From Bothriochloa decipiens (lineage: Eukaryota > Streptophyta > Magnoliopsida > Poales > Poaceae): a stretch of DNA of 64,000 nt. The notes under the pieces were generated by a model. The model saw only the letters and a program-made list of their open reading frames with translations, was not told the origin of the DNA and did no database searches. The stretch covers positions 20,096,539 through 20,160,538 of the forward strand of contig CM041633.1 in assembly GCA_023333625.1 (NCBI GenBank), read 5' to 3'. Positions 47,211 to 59,018 of this stretch are shown here, piece after piece. Positions within the stretch are counted from its first letter, which is position 1. The number at the start of each line of letters is the position of its first letter. The position numbers were made by a program, and so were the translations under genes.

Positions 47211-50200
47211 GAATCGCCCAATTAATATAAACCAAAGGTACTAAGTAAACCGCCGAGGTAATTTAATTAGCACATTATGCCTATATTAATACGGTAGTCC
47301 GTAAAATATCGAAGGATTTCAAACTTTTTAACTTACTGCCCAGATCGAATAAGGTTCAACATACACCATTCATAATATTACACAGAGTTCACATATTAGT
47401 AGATTACATCAGAGTCATAATAAAGTTATTACAATACCAAATTCGAATTCAAATAACAGAAGCAAATATAGTTTTTTGTTCTCAAACGCACACATAGTTT
47501 TGAACGTAATGCCAGGTCCATATCGAATCCAACAAAAGCATAGAGGTACGATAATACGGAGTAACCTTGCGCAAGGTCTAATCATCACCCAGAGCTGGGT
47601 AGAACCAGGTCTGGCAATAACCATAGAACATCTCACCATCTGCAAGCAACATAGGAAACAAAACCCTGAGTACGAGAATGTACTCAGCTAGACTTACCCG
47701 TCATAAACTGAAAATAAATTAACTCTAAGGAGTATGCATGGCTTTATAAGGAGGTTACCTGACTCTTTTCTTTGCATAAAAAGCTTGAGCTTATTAAGAA
47801 TAATTATTATAACCCTCTAGTTTTGCATTTTTAAATCATTAACCTGATCATGCTAGATTAGCACCTGATCTAAACACTCATGGTGTAATTATCAAGCAAG
47901 AATAGTAACCAATTTCAGTTGAGCATCTTTCAGCATCAACATCATAACCATCTCATGTCTTTGTTCAAGTTTTTACTACGATGTCGGTGCTCAAGTCAGT
48001 GTTCACAATCCAGGAACGATGGCGATTATAATCGATGGCAAACCAGCTGGCGAGGTATTCCCCACACAAACCTAGACATGCCTGTGCGAAGGCACCTTAG
48101 GTCACCTTGGCCTATTCGGATAGAGTCACGGGATCAACAGAAACCATAGTACCCAGGGGCCGTCCGGCTGCATACTAGTCGGACGCCAACATCAGGCTTA
48201 CTCTCCGTGCCCCTGTAATCACCCGCGCCATCTCCAATACATGCATTCAGCTGGGTCGAAACCTGGCCCAAACAAAACTCAAGGGTTTGCGGTCGGATGA
48301 TCACACCCTTCCAGCTATTTTTGGGGCATGCGTTTAACATGACAAGAGGACCGAGACATCAGACGGAGCCCGTTCGACACAGACGGGATAAAACAACATA
48401 GAACCTCTAGTTTTGTCCACAGCAGCAATCCCGCCTAGTGTCGATTTATTACTCCACATGGTTATTTCAATACAACAGTATAACTCACCATTATAAATCA
48501 CCACCTCTAACTCGTGGATGACAGAAAATCACCCGACTTCTACTGGTCTAATTAGGCAGGGCTAAGCATATAAGCATGCCTATACCTAACATGTGTTTGG
48601 GTAACTCAGATGGACAAGGGTAATCATAATGCATCAACGGTATCGATCTACGCCTATAAACTAAATGCATCATCAACGGTATCAATTAAGTTATTTGTAA
48701 AACTGTAGGGAGAAATGCTCCGGGGGCTTTACTTTCTCAAAGCAGCTAGGCTGATGGTCAGGGCACTCTGGCAAGTTAGCGTTTGGGTCCTCGTCCTCTG
48801 CTGCTTCCTACAGCACTGCTCCCTACTGTCCTTCCCCTTTCGGCTCCTCCTGAACTACCGACGTAACGTCCTTCGGTGCACCTGTATGATGCATCGATAC
48901 ACATGAATACCATGTATGCATTATAGCGGACATGATGTATGATTATGAATAAATGCATGATCATGTAACAGATGATAGAATGCACGCGAGATGTCGGTAC
49001 TACTGAGAAAACCTCAACTAGCTTTCAGCAACCTCCCAGCAATTATCCTAGGTAAAAGTCAAACATAACATCACACCACATGACATGACATCCCAAAAAC
49101 CCTAATTCAACACTCAATTAAACTAGGGTAGAACTGGAACACATATTTATACTATTCAGAAAAATCTACAAAAATTACAGAAGCTTAAACATGTTAAATC
49201 AATCTACTGTAAATGTTTAGGTTAAAAAAGTAAGTATTTTTTCCTACACAAAAATCACAAGGCAGTGACAATAATTGGACAAAAAGTACTTTGCACTGTG
49301 AAACAAGTCAAACAGTATATTTGAGAGCATAACTAGCTTCTATTTAGCCCTAAAATATCCTACAAAATTTATCAAGCAATCATATTACTTAATTATTTAA
49401 TTATAAATTTCTTAACCCCTTAGCAAAACTAGCACCCTAAAAAGACAGAGCAACTTTTACACATGATATGGCCAACTAACATTTTTCATAGATCCGGCAT
49501 ATCCTAACTAGAGCAGCACAACAAGAATCATATTTTTAGGATAAACCTAGAATTAGTTATGCATTTCTAAAGATTCACTCATTTAATAGCCTTAAATAAA
49601 ACTATACAGAAAAGTATTTCAAAAATCCCAACTCATATTTTTCATGCATAGCACTCCTCATAAGAAAAATACTGCAAATTAAACCACCTCATTTGGACTT
49701 CAAATGAATAAGTTATAATTTTTTAAAGATTTATCATATATTCTAACAACTATTTTTCAAAAATACTCATACGGAAAATGCTACGCGTACCACGGCGCGT
49801 ACCCACTATGACAGACACGCAGACCTACTCTGCTACGTGTACCCGGGCCGTGTACCCAGAGGCTGACGCGCCCAGGGCGCAGACAGGCGGCGCCCACGGG
49901 TCAACCGTGGCCCACCGGTCAGCCGGACCGGGAGCAGGGTAGTGCTGACCGGTGGCGAACTCACCGACGACGAGCTCCTCTGGTGACAAGACCAGCACCA
50001 CTCGACTCAGGATGACGACGCGAACTCGGTGGGGTAGAATATGAAGGCTGGGAGCGACTAACTACGTCGGCGAGCTACGACGGCGAGCTACGGCGGCGGA
50101 CGACGGTGAGCTACGGCGACGGACGACGGCGAGCTACAGCGGCGGGGAGGTCGCGGTCCGCCGAGACGAGATCACCACCGGCGCCATTAACTCCCATTTC

Positions 50201-51500
50201 AGCACCTACTGACACTAAAACGGGCAAGAGGCAGAGCAGAGCGAGACGAAAGGAGCACGGCCACAGCGAACCACTCCGGCGGCCATGACGGCCGTGGCGC
50301 ACGGGAAAAAGAGGACGACCAAATTCGGCCACTACCTTTCGAAATCGGTCGTGGGAGGTGGTCACGAAGGTAGAGGAGGCGATGGCGAGCACGATGATGC
50401 CCTTGGATTGGATATTGACTGGCTGGGTGGGTGGCTAGGTGGCGGCGAGCTCGGTGACGGCCATGGCGAGCTCGGCGACGGCCATGACGTGCTTTGCGAG
50501 GGAAAATGAAGGGAATGGAGTGGGGAAGGAGTGAGGGAGGTGGGGGAGTAGATAAGGGCGATCGGTGCTCTTCAATTTTGAGCCGTGGCACGCGCGGCCG
50601 GGCCCGAGCGGCGAGGGCGACGGGACGGCGCCAATGGCGCTCGGCGCAGTGGTGCAGCACTGTAGCGGGGAGCGAGGGTGAGCGGGCAGGCGCACGTGGG
50701 TGCTCGAGTGCCCGAGTGACCGCATCGCATAGCGGTTGGCGCGGGGCGTTGGCATGTGGCGTGGCAATGGCGGCCGGCGTGGGGAGCTACGCGGCGCGTC
50801 GGTCCAGCTGGCCAAGCGGCGGCGACTGGGCGCAAGCGAGGCGTGCGCACTCGAGTGCAGCGCTCTTGAGCGCGGGCGCCTGATACAGCGAGCGGGGCAG
50901 GCGAGCAGCAGCGACGCGCTGCAGCAGCGCAGTGCTGCGCTCTGGCGCTCGCAACGGGAGGAAGAAGACAAGGGTGAAGGGAGAGAGGCTGACAGGTGGG
51001 GCCAGGTGGGTCCCACCCTTTATAAATATGAACTAAAACTTTGGAGCTCTATATTTTGCAAACGATTGCGAATTTTGAAAAACTCAAAATATGAAAGTTG
51101 CTCCATTTGAAGGAGGAACATTTCATATATAGAAAGTTTTTGCAAATTTGACATATTTTTGAAAATACAAATTTGGTTCAAATTTAAATTATAAAATTAA
51201 TAAAATTTAATATATAGACACTATTTTTGCCCTTTTTGAGGGGCTAAAGGTCATTTTTATGATATGGTGAAAATAGACTTTTTGTTCCAAATTATCTTCT
51301 CTACAAATCATATTAAAGGTCCAACTTAGGATGAGCAATGCAAGTAACATTTTCTAAACAGGGTTTTGAAACTCAATTAATCATATATTTAAAATATAAC
51401 AAGCAAACACCAAACCCAAATCAAGATGCAAATGGGATGCTCATGAGATGCTTATGCACTGTGATGCTGGATTTGTTAAGCCTAATACTGAGATGTTACA
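47211..51500 (-). repeat. Gypsy right LTR (5' LTR), about 4.3 kb
   Basis: Begins TGTAACAGAATCGCCC and ends GATGTTACA. It contains an AT-rich middle (49000-49780) and a GC-rich block (49780-51010). Several open frames (for example minus 50435-51016) fall in the GC-rich block but look like low complexity. The 3' end was set by the terminal TGTTACA and by the change into Copia sequence, since the left copy does not extend that far. Confidence 0.7.
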
Positions 51501-52270
51501 AGCTCCGATGCTGGCCTTAGCCGCAGTTGGCGGCGACGTCGACATAGGAGAGCGGATGCGTTGGTGGAGGCGGAGGCGGGAGGACGATGTCGAGGTCGTT
51601 GACGAAGACCGGCGACCAAGCCCCAATGCCGGTACTGGAGTCAGGGAGCGGATTTGCGGCGTGGCGCATGACCATGGAGCCACCTGGGGCCTGCCTGCGT
51701 CGAGCTTGCCATCCGGTGCGAGCCGCTGGTGGCAACAGGCTATGGGCACCGACTGCCCAAGTAGCCAATCGCGTGCCGGTCGCGTGCTCGATCAGTGGCG
51801 CGTGCATATCTAGCCAGAGACGCTAGCTGGAGGCACGAGGCCGCAGACGGCTTCTGATGTTCGACATTGGTGGTAGTCCGGAGACGGCGAACTCCGTGAC
51901 ATCAGCCTGACAAAGATGGAAGGAAGAAATTGATGACTGAGAAGGTATGAATTTGCAGATACATCGATCCAGCAATTCCTTCCCAAATTCCCCACTCTAT
52001 GGCTTCGCTAACGCAGTTTGAAACAACGAGATGCAGGCCTTCTGTTCTAGCGATGGAGTTCGTGCTTCGCGGCCTCGTTCTGACTTCGCAGTAAGTGCAC
52101 CGACACACTCCCTCTCGCAGAAGAGAGCAGTGTGGAGACAACGACGCCGGCGAAGTTGTCTTCGGCGAGACCTTCCATAGCAACGGCGACAATTTCTCCG
52201 GCGACCTGCTTTTCTCGGAAACTTTCGCGATTTCGCCTAACCTCTTAGCGTCAGCGATGCAGAGAGCCTA
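51501..52270 (-). other. Copia 5' region (leader and start of gag)
   Basis: GC-rich sequence between the Gypsy end and the Copia primer site. On the minus strand an ATG near 52180 gives MEGLAEDNFAGVVVSTLL, a possible gag start, soon interrupted. The long plus-strand frame 51448-51813 crosses the Gypsy border and is not convincing. Confidence 0.4.
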
Positions 52271-52271
52271 G

Positions 52272-52284
52272 CCTGTCTGATAAC
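52272..52284 (-). promoter_or_regulatory. Copia primer-binding site
   Basis: Reads CGTTATCAGACAG on the minus strand directly inside the right LTR, a degenerate form of the TGGTATCAGA methionine-tRNA site. Confidence 0.6.
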
Positions 52285-52285
52285 G

Positions 52286-52515
52286 TGTTAGAGAAAGTTG
52301 TGGATGAAATGAATCGAAATGATTCTCTGTATGGTATAGATGAACAGTTGTACATATATATACATGAGGCAATTTCCTTTGTGACATGGGGAAAAGGTGT
52401 CTGTTGGTGCCAAGGGGCCTCTACGGTTGCCTATTCCTAATCCGTAATTAGCACATGTTAATTACGGGAATTACACTTATTGATCAGTAATTAATTATCC
52501 TAATTAATCTCAACA
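52286..52515 (-). repeat. Copia right LTR (5' LTR)
   Basis: 230 bases, TGTTAGAG...CTCAACA, followed by the AAAAC duplication at 52516-52520. Confidence 0.85.
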
Positions 52516-52520
52516 AAAAC

Positions 52521-52951
52521 CTCTGCAACAGATGAAAACAATAAACAGAGGAACAAATGGAAGGAAATAGAACAAAAGTCAAACTAGTGAATTTGGATGC
52601 TTATAGCGGCAAAACAAATGACGTACAAAAATCAGCCCATAATTATAATGAACCATGTAGATAATCCTTTTTTTACAAGATAATCCTTGAACATCTTTTT
52701 GAAAATTACATAAGTACAAACACAATGTTTTGTTTGCGTGTATACGCCACACCATACAATTGGAAATAGAAACTTGGGATGATTCCAAATTTGGAATAGA
52801 TATGTAGGGATGAGAGAAGTTGTTATTGAGAAATATGAAATTGGAAAGGAAGTGAAACTCCCTATGGAACCTGTGATCAGTTGTATTTGGACTTGGAGGG
52901 ATACGAAATCTCACTATTCACTTGGTTTGTGGTCAATTATAACATGGTGTA
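52521..52951. other. no gene seen
   Basis: Unique-looking AT-rich sequence between the Copia target duplication and the plastid-derived segment. Confidence 0.4.
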
Positions 52952-53037
52952 GAAGAGATGGCTGAGTGGTTCAAGGCATAGCGTTGGAACGGCTATGTAG
53001 GCTTTTTGATTACCGAGGGTTCAAATCCATCTCTTTC
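52952..53037 (+). tRNA. trnS-GGA: plastid-derived tRNA-Ser (GGA), nuclear copy
   Basis: The 86-nt segment follows plastid trnS-GGA: AGAGATGGCTGAGTGGTTCA at the 5' side, anticodon GGA at 52986-52988, a long class-II variable arm (TGTAGGCTTTTTGATTACC) and a GGGTTCAAATCC T-arm. Acceptor-stem and loop substitutions (for example GCGTTGGAACGG) show drift from the plastid sequence. The following TATTGTTAATTCACCAACG resembles plastid flanking DNA. It is a fragment of plastid DNA in the nucleus, unlikely to be expressed. Confidence 0.8.
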
Positions 53038-53077
53038 TATTATTGTTAATTCACCAACGTTATCGACCACAATTTAT

Positions 53078-54737
53078 TTTTTTCGCGACCGGGGATATAG
53101 CCCGTTTTTTATTAAGCATAAGAGAGTGGTCAATAGACCTATACATAGTTGATACAGAAGGATTCGCAGATAATCCATGGTTTACCCACAAAGTGCTTAA
53201 CACAAAACAAAAGCAAGAAACATGAGGGGTGAGACCCTCCATCTAACAACCCCAGCATACTGAACCTAATACAGAAATCTCGACACCACGATAGCCAGTA
53301 GTGAAAGGAGTCGTAATGATGACAGCGGCAAAGCATCCGCCAGAACTCCAGACGGTAAAGCATCCGTCCACTCAACACATAGGCGGCAAAGCATCCACCG
53401 GAAACATGATCTCGGTGGCAAAGCATCCACCGAAAACCCTTGGCGGCAAAGCATCCACCGAAAATACCTCGGTGGCAAAGCATCCACCGGAAACCCCTCG
53501 GCAGCAGCATCCGCCGAAAACACCTCGGTGGCAAAGCATCCAAAGGAATCAACCACAGCTACGTCTACAACTAACACGTACTGAGCATACCTTGGTGAGG
53601 AGGAACATGAAGCATAATTAGGTGCCGCCCGATGACTATACTGCCCACGGTAGGCAACGCCATGGCATGGAACTTGAATTGGCAACGCCTTCTAGAAGGA
53701 CAACGACGCAGGTAGCGCCGCCACTGCCGGCCCAGAATGGGCCAGGTTTTCACCTAGAAGTTCCACGCCGGTTGGAGGGGGAGACGCAACGACTGATGCC
53801 TCCAAGGAGGAAAGCGGCGCCCATAGGGCGTTGCCATCGTCGACCAGAGAGCAAGGCTTTCGCCTAGCGCCTCCCCCCTAAGGCATGGACCATGCCAAAC
53901 GCCGCCATGCCCGACGAGGGCACGAGTGCCCGCCCGTCCGACATCTGCCTCGCCACCATGACGCTGTAGATGCGAGGAACGAAGGAGAGCATGCCATCCA
54001 CGCCACCACGGCGTCGATGACAGCAGCCTACACCACCATGATGCAAGGCCGCCCATGTTGAGGCCTCAGCAAGTGAAGGGGACGCAGCCGAGCCCCTTTA
54101 CAACCAAAGCACGCCAACCACCCCAACCCCGACGCCAGCGTAGGAGGAGGCCGAGGGTGCGGCGCACCCAGCCAGTCGCCAAAGGGAGCCACGGGGCCGC
54201 CCCCAAATGCGACACGGCGAAGGACGAGGCCAGGGGCAGATCCAGCCGGCTACTGCCCGCCAGAGGGGGCCACGGGGCTGCGGGCGGCCATGGCGGCCGC
54301 CAGCGCGGGGTTGGGGTGGGGAAGCGCCAGATCCGGCAGTCCCCACCCCCAAGCCGCTCGAAACGACGGTGGGGAGTCGCCATCAAGCGCCGCGACGCCG
54401 GCGCGGTGTCCTCCTCCGTGGCGGCGCGCCGCGCCACCTGCCACAAGGAGGCGTCGCCAGATCCAGGGCGTGGAGGTCCGGATCCGGTCCACCGGAGGTC
54501 CGCTGGCCACGGCCACTGCTAGGTCGCCGGAGGGGAGAGTGGAGAGGGAAGAAAAAGGTGGGGGTTGGAGGGAGGCGATGTTGCGCGTGGGATCCCGTTT
54601 TGGGGACCACCGCCGGTGGCCGCCGCCGCCGCCGCTCACCGGAGCATGGCGACGGTGGCGGCCAGGGGGAAGGCTAGCGGGTGGGGAAGTGGCGACGCCG
54701 GCGAGAAGCCCCCTGAGTCGCCCATTGGGGGCGCTCC
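53078..54737 (-). mobile_element. LINE-like composite retroposon with VNTR
   Basis: A perfect 15-bp duplication TCGACCACAATTTAT (53063-53077 and 54738-54752) flanks the unit. On the minus strand it ends ATATCCCCGGTCGCG followed by an A-run, a typical grass L1 3' end. Its 5' part is GC-rich (53600-54737) and a tandem repeat lies between. No reverse-transcriptase sequence is present, so it needs LINE machinery in trans. Open frames in it (for example plus 54055-54522) are low-complexity GC translations. Confidence 0.8.
53325..53550. repeat. tandem repeat GGCAAAGCATCCACCG, about eight units
   Basis: Units of about 27-33 bases share GGCAAAGCATCCACCGAAAA with varied spacers. They lie inside the LINE-like composite. 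Confidence 0.8.
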
Positions 54738-54752
54738 TCGACCACAATTTAT

Positions 54753-55557
54753 CAAATCAAATATATTTCCTTGTACAATAAAAATAGATTTTACATAAAA
54801 TTGATTGTAGATTGACTCATCTTAAACATTTTGGCTATCGTATATATCTATTGTGAGGTTTAAAATGATAGCACATGCTTGCAAGTGCGAAGGTCCAAAT
54901 GTCATGGTACACATAAGCTTTGGTTTAGAAAACTAGATTGGTTTTATAGCTTCAAAAGAGGGACAAAAGAAGAGAAATGAGTATGAAACTACGGTGAAAG
55001 CACACACAAAAAAGAGAGCAAATAGCAGAACAAAAGAAGCTGGGAGCGACAACTGACTAATTAAATTTTTGTTCTTTAATATTACATTAGATATAGATTA
55101 AAGATGCTATCTATGTTTAACAGATTAACTAAGCAAACATATAGTAAAATGAATTATAAAACCAATGTTATTTCCTTGAAAAAAAAACTAACTATAGAAG
55201 ATATTCTCACTGATAAATTAATTGTTTATATGAAAATATTAATGTTTATGATTTGAGATGTTTAATGAGTATTAATATATCGTCAGTGAAATATACTTTG
55301 TAGATAGAAATATTGGTAAGAATTTTACACAATTTTTAAATTTAATTTTTTGAATGTGTGTTTGTTTTGGCGAGGAGTACATTTGTTTCCAACTTGTGTT
55401 TATTAGGAAAACACATAGCAATAGGGTCAGGGTGCCTTCCCTCTGTCGTCAACGCCGGAGGTGACCGGAAAACCACGCTGTTCTTGCTTCTCTCCCCGGC
55501 CCAAATTGCTGACCGGATCAACCCAAGACCTTGCAGGATTTTTGACCTAATTGCGGC
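54753..55557. other. upstream region of the AP-2 sigma gene
   Basis: AT-rich to about 55360, then a moderately GC-rich stretch that should be the 5' leader. No clear TATA box was chosen. The first bases after 54752 may continue the plastid-derived segment interrupted by the LINE-like unit. Confidence 0.4.
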
Positions 55558-58500
55558 ATGGTAACTTGCGCCCAATCGATTTGCCTGTTCGCGCCCTCTC
55601 ACGGTTCGCATCCAATCGGATCCGACTAACATTTCCGTCTTCTTGGGTTGGGGGGTTGAAGATCCGCTTCATCCTGCTGCAGAACCGGCAGGGGAAGACG
55701 CGGCTGGCCAAGTACTACGTCCCGCTTGAGGACTCGGAGAAGCACAAGGTTGAATACGAGGTGAGAGGCATACGAATCAGTGGTGCTGGTTCGGCTAGGT
55801 TCTTGCTTTTCTGAGAAGCATAAGGTTGAATGCGAGGTGAGAGGCGTACGAATCAGTGGTGCTGGTTCGGCTAGGTTCTTGCTTTTCTGTTATGTTTTCG
55901 ACTCTTCTTCATTTGGTTTCTTGCCGGTTCGCAGGTTCACCGACTCGTGGTCAATCGGGACCCCAAGTTCACCAACTTCGTCGAGGTAATCGGGTTCCTG
56001 GTTCTCTGTAAATTCTAAATTCTTCATAGGATACTTTGCAACTTCTGAATCTGAATATGAGGAACTATGCGGATTTATCTATTGTGAATTTGTGATAGAA
56101 ATGGTTGTGAAGGTCGTAGCATCGTGTAGTTGAAGTTTTGGGAGGCGGATTCAGTGGGAACATTGGGACGCCTGTTTTGTTTGCAATTGCAATTGCAATT
56201 GGGGAATTGTGTTCTAAATATTGGTGTGAGCAGAGTGTTAGAATCGAGCAGATAATCTGAGATGCTTATCGAGAATTAAGGACTTGTGTTGCAAATATTG
56301 GTTTCGCGGAAGTGATTGTGTGGTTCAGAATGGAGAATCTAGGAGTAAATTACAAAAATTGAGTTATGTGAGCAGAGTGCATGATAATTTGTTGTTTTAA
56401 TAGATTCTTTTGATCAGCCTTACCAGAATTTTGAGGACTATTGGTTACCCAGAATGTATTGCTGGCAACTTGCTTGTCTTGCTAAAGTTGATCAGATTTG
56501 AGGACTATCGATATACATATGGGGACATATCTAGCACGACTAACTTCTGTTTCTTTCCACAATGTTTCATTATTAATTTGAGGGAGAGAAGGAGATAGCA
56601 AATAGAGTCTATCATGCTGTCTGATTTAAAAAAGAATGAAAAACAAATTCAAGTCATGTGAAAAAAATATAAATCCTTTTCATTTCTTATTGTTGTGTGA
56701 TATTCACTATATTTAATATTTCTTGGACAAAAGGAACAGTACCACAGTCCAGAGATAGTATCTGGTGTATGGTTCACTGTGTAGGCATGTTCGATGTTGG
56801 CAATAGAACTATTGAATATTGATGACTGACAGAAAATTATACGTTTCTAACCACACCGCTTTCTTTTCATCTAGGTTATAGCCATGAGCCTTTCAGATCA
56901 AATTTCTATGCTCGCCACAATAAATGTGTATTTGAGGGTGCTAGTCATATGCCCATAGTGTTACAGTCGATGGAATATGAGAGTAGCATGTGGTGCTTTT
57001 TCCCTCCTCAAACTACTCATCAGGTCGCTTATCCTTGACATTTAGATCAGGGCATTTGTTGCAGAGGTCGATTTTCTAACTAAGTGACATGTCTGCAACA
57101 ATACATCTGAGAATCATGCCTTAGAAGCTTTCAATCTGGCTACTACATGAATTAGTTTTATACTACCTTGTAGTGCACCCGTGGAAACATGTTGATGGGA
57201 CTATAAAATATATCTCTGACTAAAATATTTGCTACTGTTGGACCATGTGAGCCTAACTACTGGGTTCTGAATTCTTCTGTTACTTTGACATTCCGTACTA
57301 ATCTGGAATTTTTTCTTATGCAGTTTCGCACACACAAAGTTATCTACAGGAGATATGCAGGAATGTTTTTTTCAATATGCGTGGACATAACTGATAATGA
57401 ATTGGCATACTTGGAATGCATTCACTTGCTTGTCGAGATATTGGACCATTTCTTTAGTAATGTTTGTGAGCTTGATTTAGTGTTTAATTTTCACAAGGTA
57501 CCATTTCTTTCCTTTTCCATGTTACCCTTTAATATTATTTGCATGTGAGACAGTGATGGTCCTTTGGGTGTTTGATGAAACACATAATTTGACTAACTAG
57601 TGAAGTTGTTTATACTCTTTTCTGCCAAAAAAAAGAAAACTTTCTCCACACGTGTCCTGTGTTGTTTGTACCAGACAAAGTGGGAATAACTAGTTCACAT
57701 TTAATATTGCAAGTAATAGTTCACATTTTCATATCGTTCATCTGGGTGGCAATAAATAGTTTATTAGGATCGGCTCACTAAAAACCAAACACACAGTTTA
57801 GCTTTTATGAACCTGTGTTTATGATGTTAGCATTAATTGTAAAATTAGTGATTCTTATGTTTCTCTTTACCTTGAAGGTTTATCTGATATTAGATGAGTT
57901 TATTCTTGCTGGGGAGCTGCAAGAAACAAGCAAAAAGGTATACATAATTTTCTCTCGTTTTTAGAGTATTTTATGCCATAACCAACAGTACCTGGTTTAG
58001 CTGTCGTTATTTATGAGTTTGTTGCAATACTAGCTCTTGCTTGCGGCATGACACAACTGATGCTCGGGTTACATTTACTTTCTTAATTTAGTTGATGACA
58101 AGAATGCATTACAGTGGAGTAACTAAATACATTAAAGATCCAACATTGCCCTGCCTCTCTAGATATGTTTGTTTTCGTTATGCAGATCTAGTTCTTCATT
58201 TGGCTTTGTTCAGCACTCTAACTAGTAACAACGCATGACCAGAACTAGTTTTTTTTCCAACAATACCTTTTCTGAACTTGCTGGAGACTTGCTCGCTATT
58301 TCATCGATAAGGAATATTAGGTTATAAGAAATCTGAACGGAACAGAAAGAACGACCCGAACCTAAGCTGACAGCAACCTCTGGAGCTACATACACTGCCT
58401 TGGCTCTACACTTAACTACTTCCCCTTGATATCTGAATGTTCAATTCACCTTGATACAAGCAGCTCTAGAATGTTTGTTTCACAGCACTTGGTGTTTGAA

Positions 58501-59018
58501 GTCCATGTGTGGCAAGTAAGTTTCACAGTGAGCTAAAATGTAGATAACCAACATTATACCTTCTGCTGAAAACACTGGACTGGTACTGTTCGATAACAAA
58601 CAACCTTGGGTTGGGGTTGGGGATACATAGCAATTAATGGGTAATAGCTTTTGTATGGTTATTTATTAGGAATTTGGAACTTCTTTGGCCCAATCAAAAT
58701 TATTACGAACAGCCCTCAGGATATATTTTTTTTGTTTGTTTATTAAGCATAGATGATGAAGGGCGGCCCTGGTGCAGCGGTAGTGTCTTACCGTCTGTTA
58801 CCGGAAGGTCCAGGGTTCGAGCCCCGGCCTCCGCACATTATGTGCGGGTATGGCTTGGCGCAGAAATCCTTCCCCAGACCCCGCACAGCGCGGGAGCTAC
58901 GGCACTGGGTACGCCCCTTATTTATTAAGCATAGATGATGATTTAAGGTTGTTCAACACCCCTTTCAATGTTTCAGGCAATAATTGAGCGAATGGGTGAA
59001 CTGGAGAAGCTGGAGTGA
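55558..59018 (+). CDS. AP2S: AP-2 complex subunit sigma, six coding exons
   Basis: The small sigma chain of the AP-2 adaptor, which links cargo and clathrin in plasma-membrane endocytosis. Coding exons: 55558-55560 (ATG only), 55662-55760, 55935-55985, 57324-57497, 57878-57937 and 58977-59018. All borders are GT-AG and all exons are in phase, totalling 142 codons plus TGA, the exact family length. Motifs: IRFILLQNRQGKTRLAKYYV, VVNRDPKFTNFVEFRTHKVI, RRYAGMFFSICVDITDNELA, VCELDLVFNFHK, ILDEFILAGELQETSKK and IERMGELEKLE. There is no ATG in frame with IRF in its own exon (AAG precedes it). The best start is GCGGCATGG at 55558, followed at once by a GTAACT donor and a 101-base intron ending TTGAAG. 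The C-terminus and the clathrin-adaptor small-chain fold are complete. It is the only host gene here without a lesion. Confidence 0.93.
55737..55888 (+). repeat. 76-bp tandem duplication across an AP2S exon end
   Basis: 55737-55812 and 55813-55888 are near-identical copies of the end of coding exon 2 plus the start of its intron, including the donor GAG|GTGAGAGG. Using the second donor would add 76 bases and shift the frame. Confidence 0.9.
58760..58920 (+). mobile_element. tRNA-derived SINE in the last AP2S intron
   Basis: About 161 bases starting GGGCGGCCCTGGTGCAGCGG, with an A-box (GGTGCAGCGGTAGTG), a B-box (GGGTTCGAGCCCC) and an end GGCACTGGGTACGCCCC. It is flanked by a perfect 21-bp duplication (58739-58759 and 58921-58941). 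The style matches the widespread grass SINE family with a tRNA-like head. It lies 56 bases before the last exon in the sense direction. Confidence 0.92.

Larger units (their letters stand above)
35527..51500 (-). mobile_element. Gypsy-type LTR element derivative with very long LTRs, nested in Copia
   Basis: The right LTR (47211-51500) starts TGTAACAG and ends GATGTTACA. The left copy (35527 to about 36905) matches only the first 1.38 kb of it. A primer-site-like TGGCATCAGTGG reads on the minus strand directly inside the right LTR (near 47200). A gag (37848 to about 36920) and an accessory ORF (39237-38306) read on the minus strand; no protease, polymerase or integrase is present. Flanks CACTC and AGCTC are not an exact duplication. 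The element is itself opened by a pararetrovirus insertion. Confidence 0.82.
29140..52515 (-). mobile_element. Copia LTR retrotransposon, minus strand, split by nested insertions
   Basis: Related LTRs at 29140-29445 and 52286-52515 are flanked by a perfect AAAAC duplication (29135-29139 and 52516-52520). A primer-binding site reads on the minus strand next to the right LTR (GTTATCAGACAGG, 52272-52284), similar to the methionine-tRNA site usual for plant Copia. The pol region lies at 29450-34990 on the minus strand. The element is opened at 35527-51500 by a Gypsy derivative. Without that insert it would be about 7.4 kb, a normal Copia size. Confidence 0.88.

Noticed and set aside
50435..51016. 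193-codon minus-strand open frame
   Set aside because: It lies in the GC-rich part of the Gypsy LTR, has overlapping frames on both strands and an Arg/Ser/Pro-rich composition without motifs.
53325..53550. CRISPR-like regularly spaced repeat
   Set aside because: Eukaryotic context, varied spacing and location inside a retroposon; it is a VNTR.
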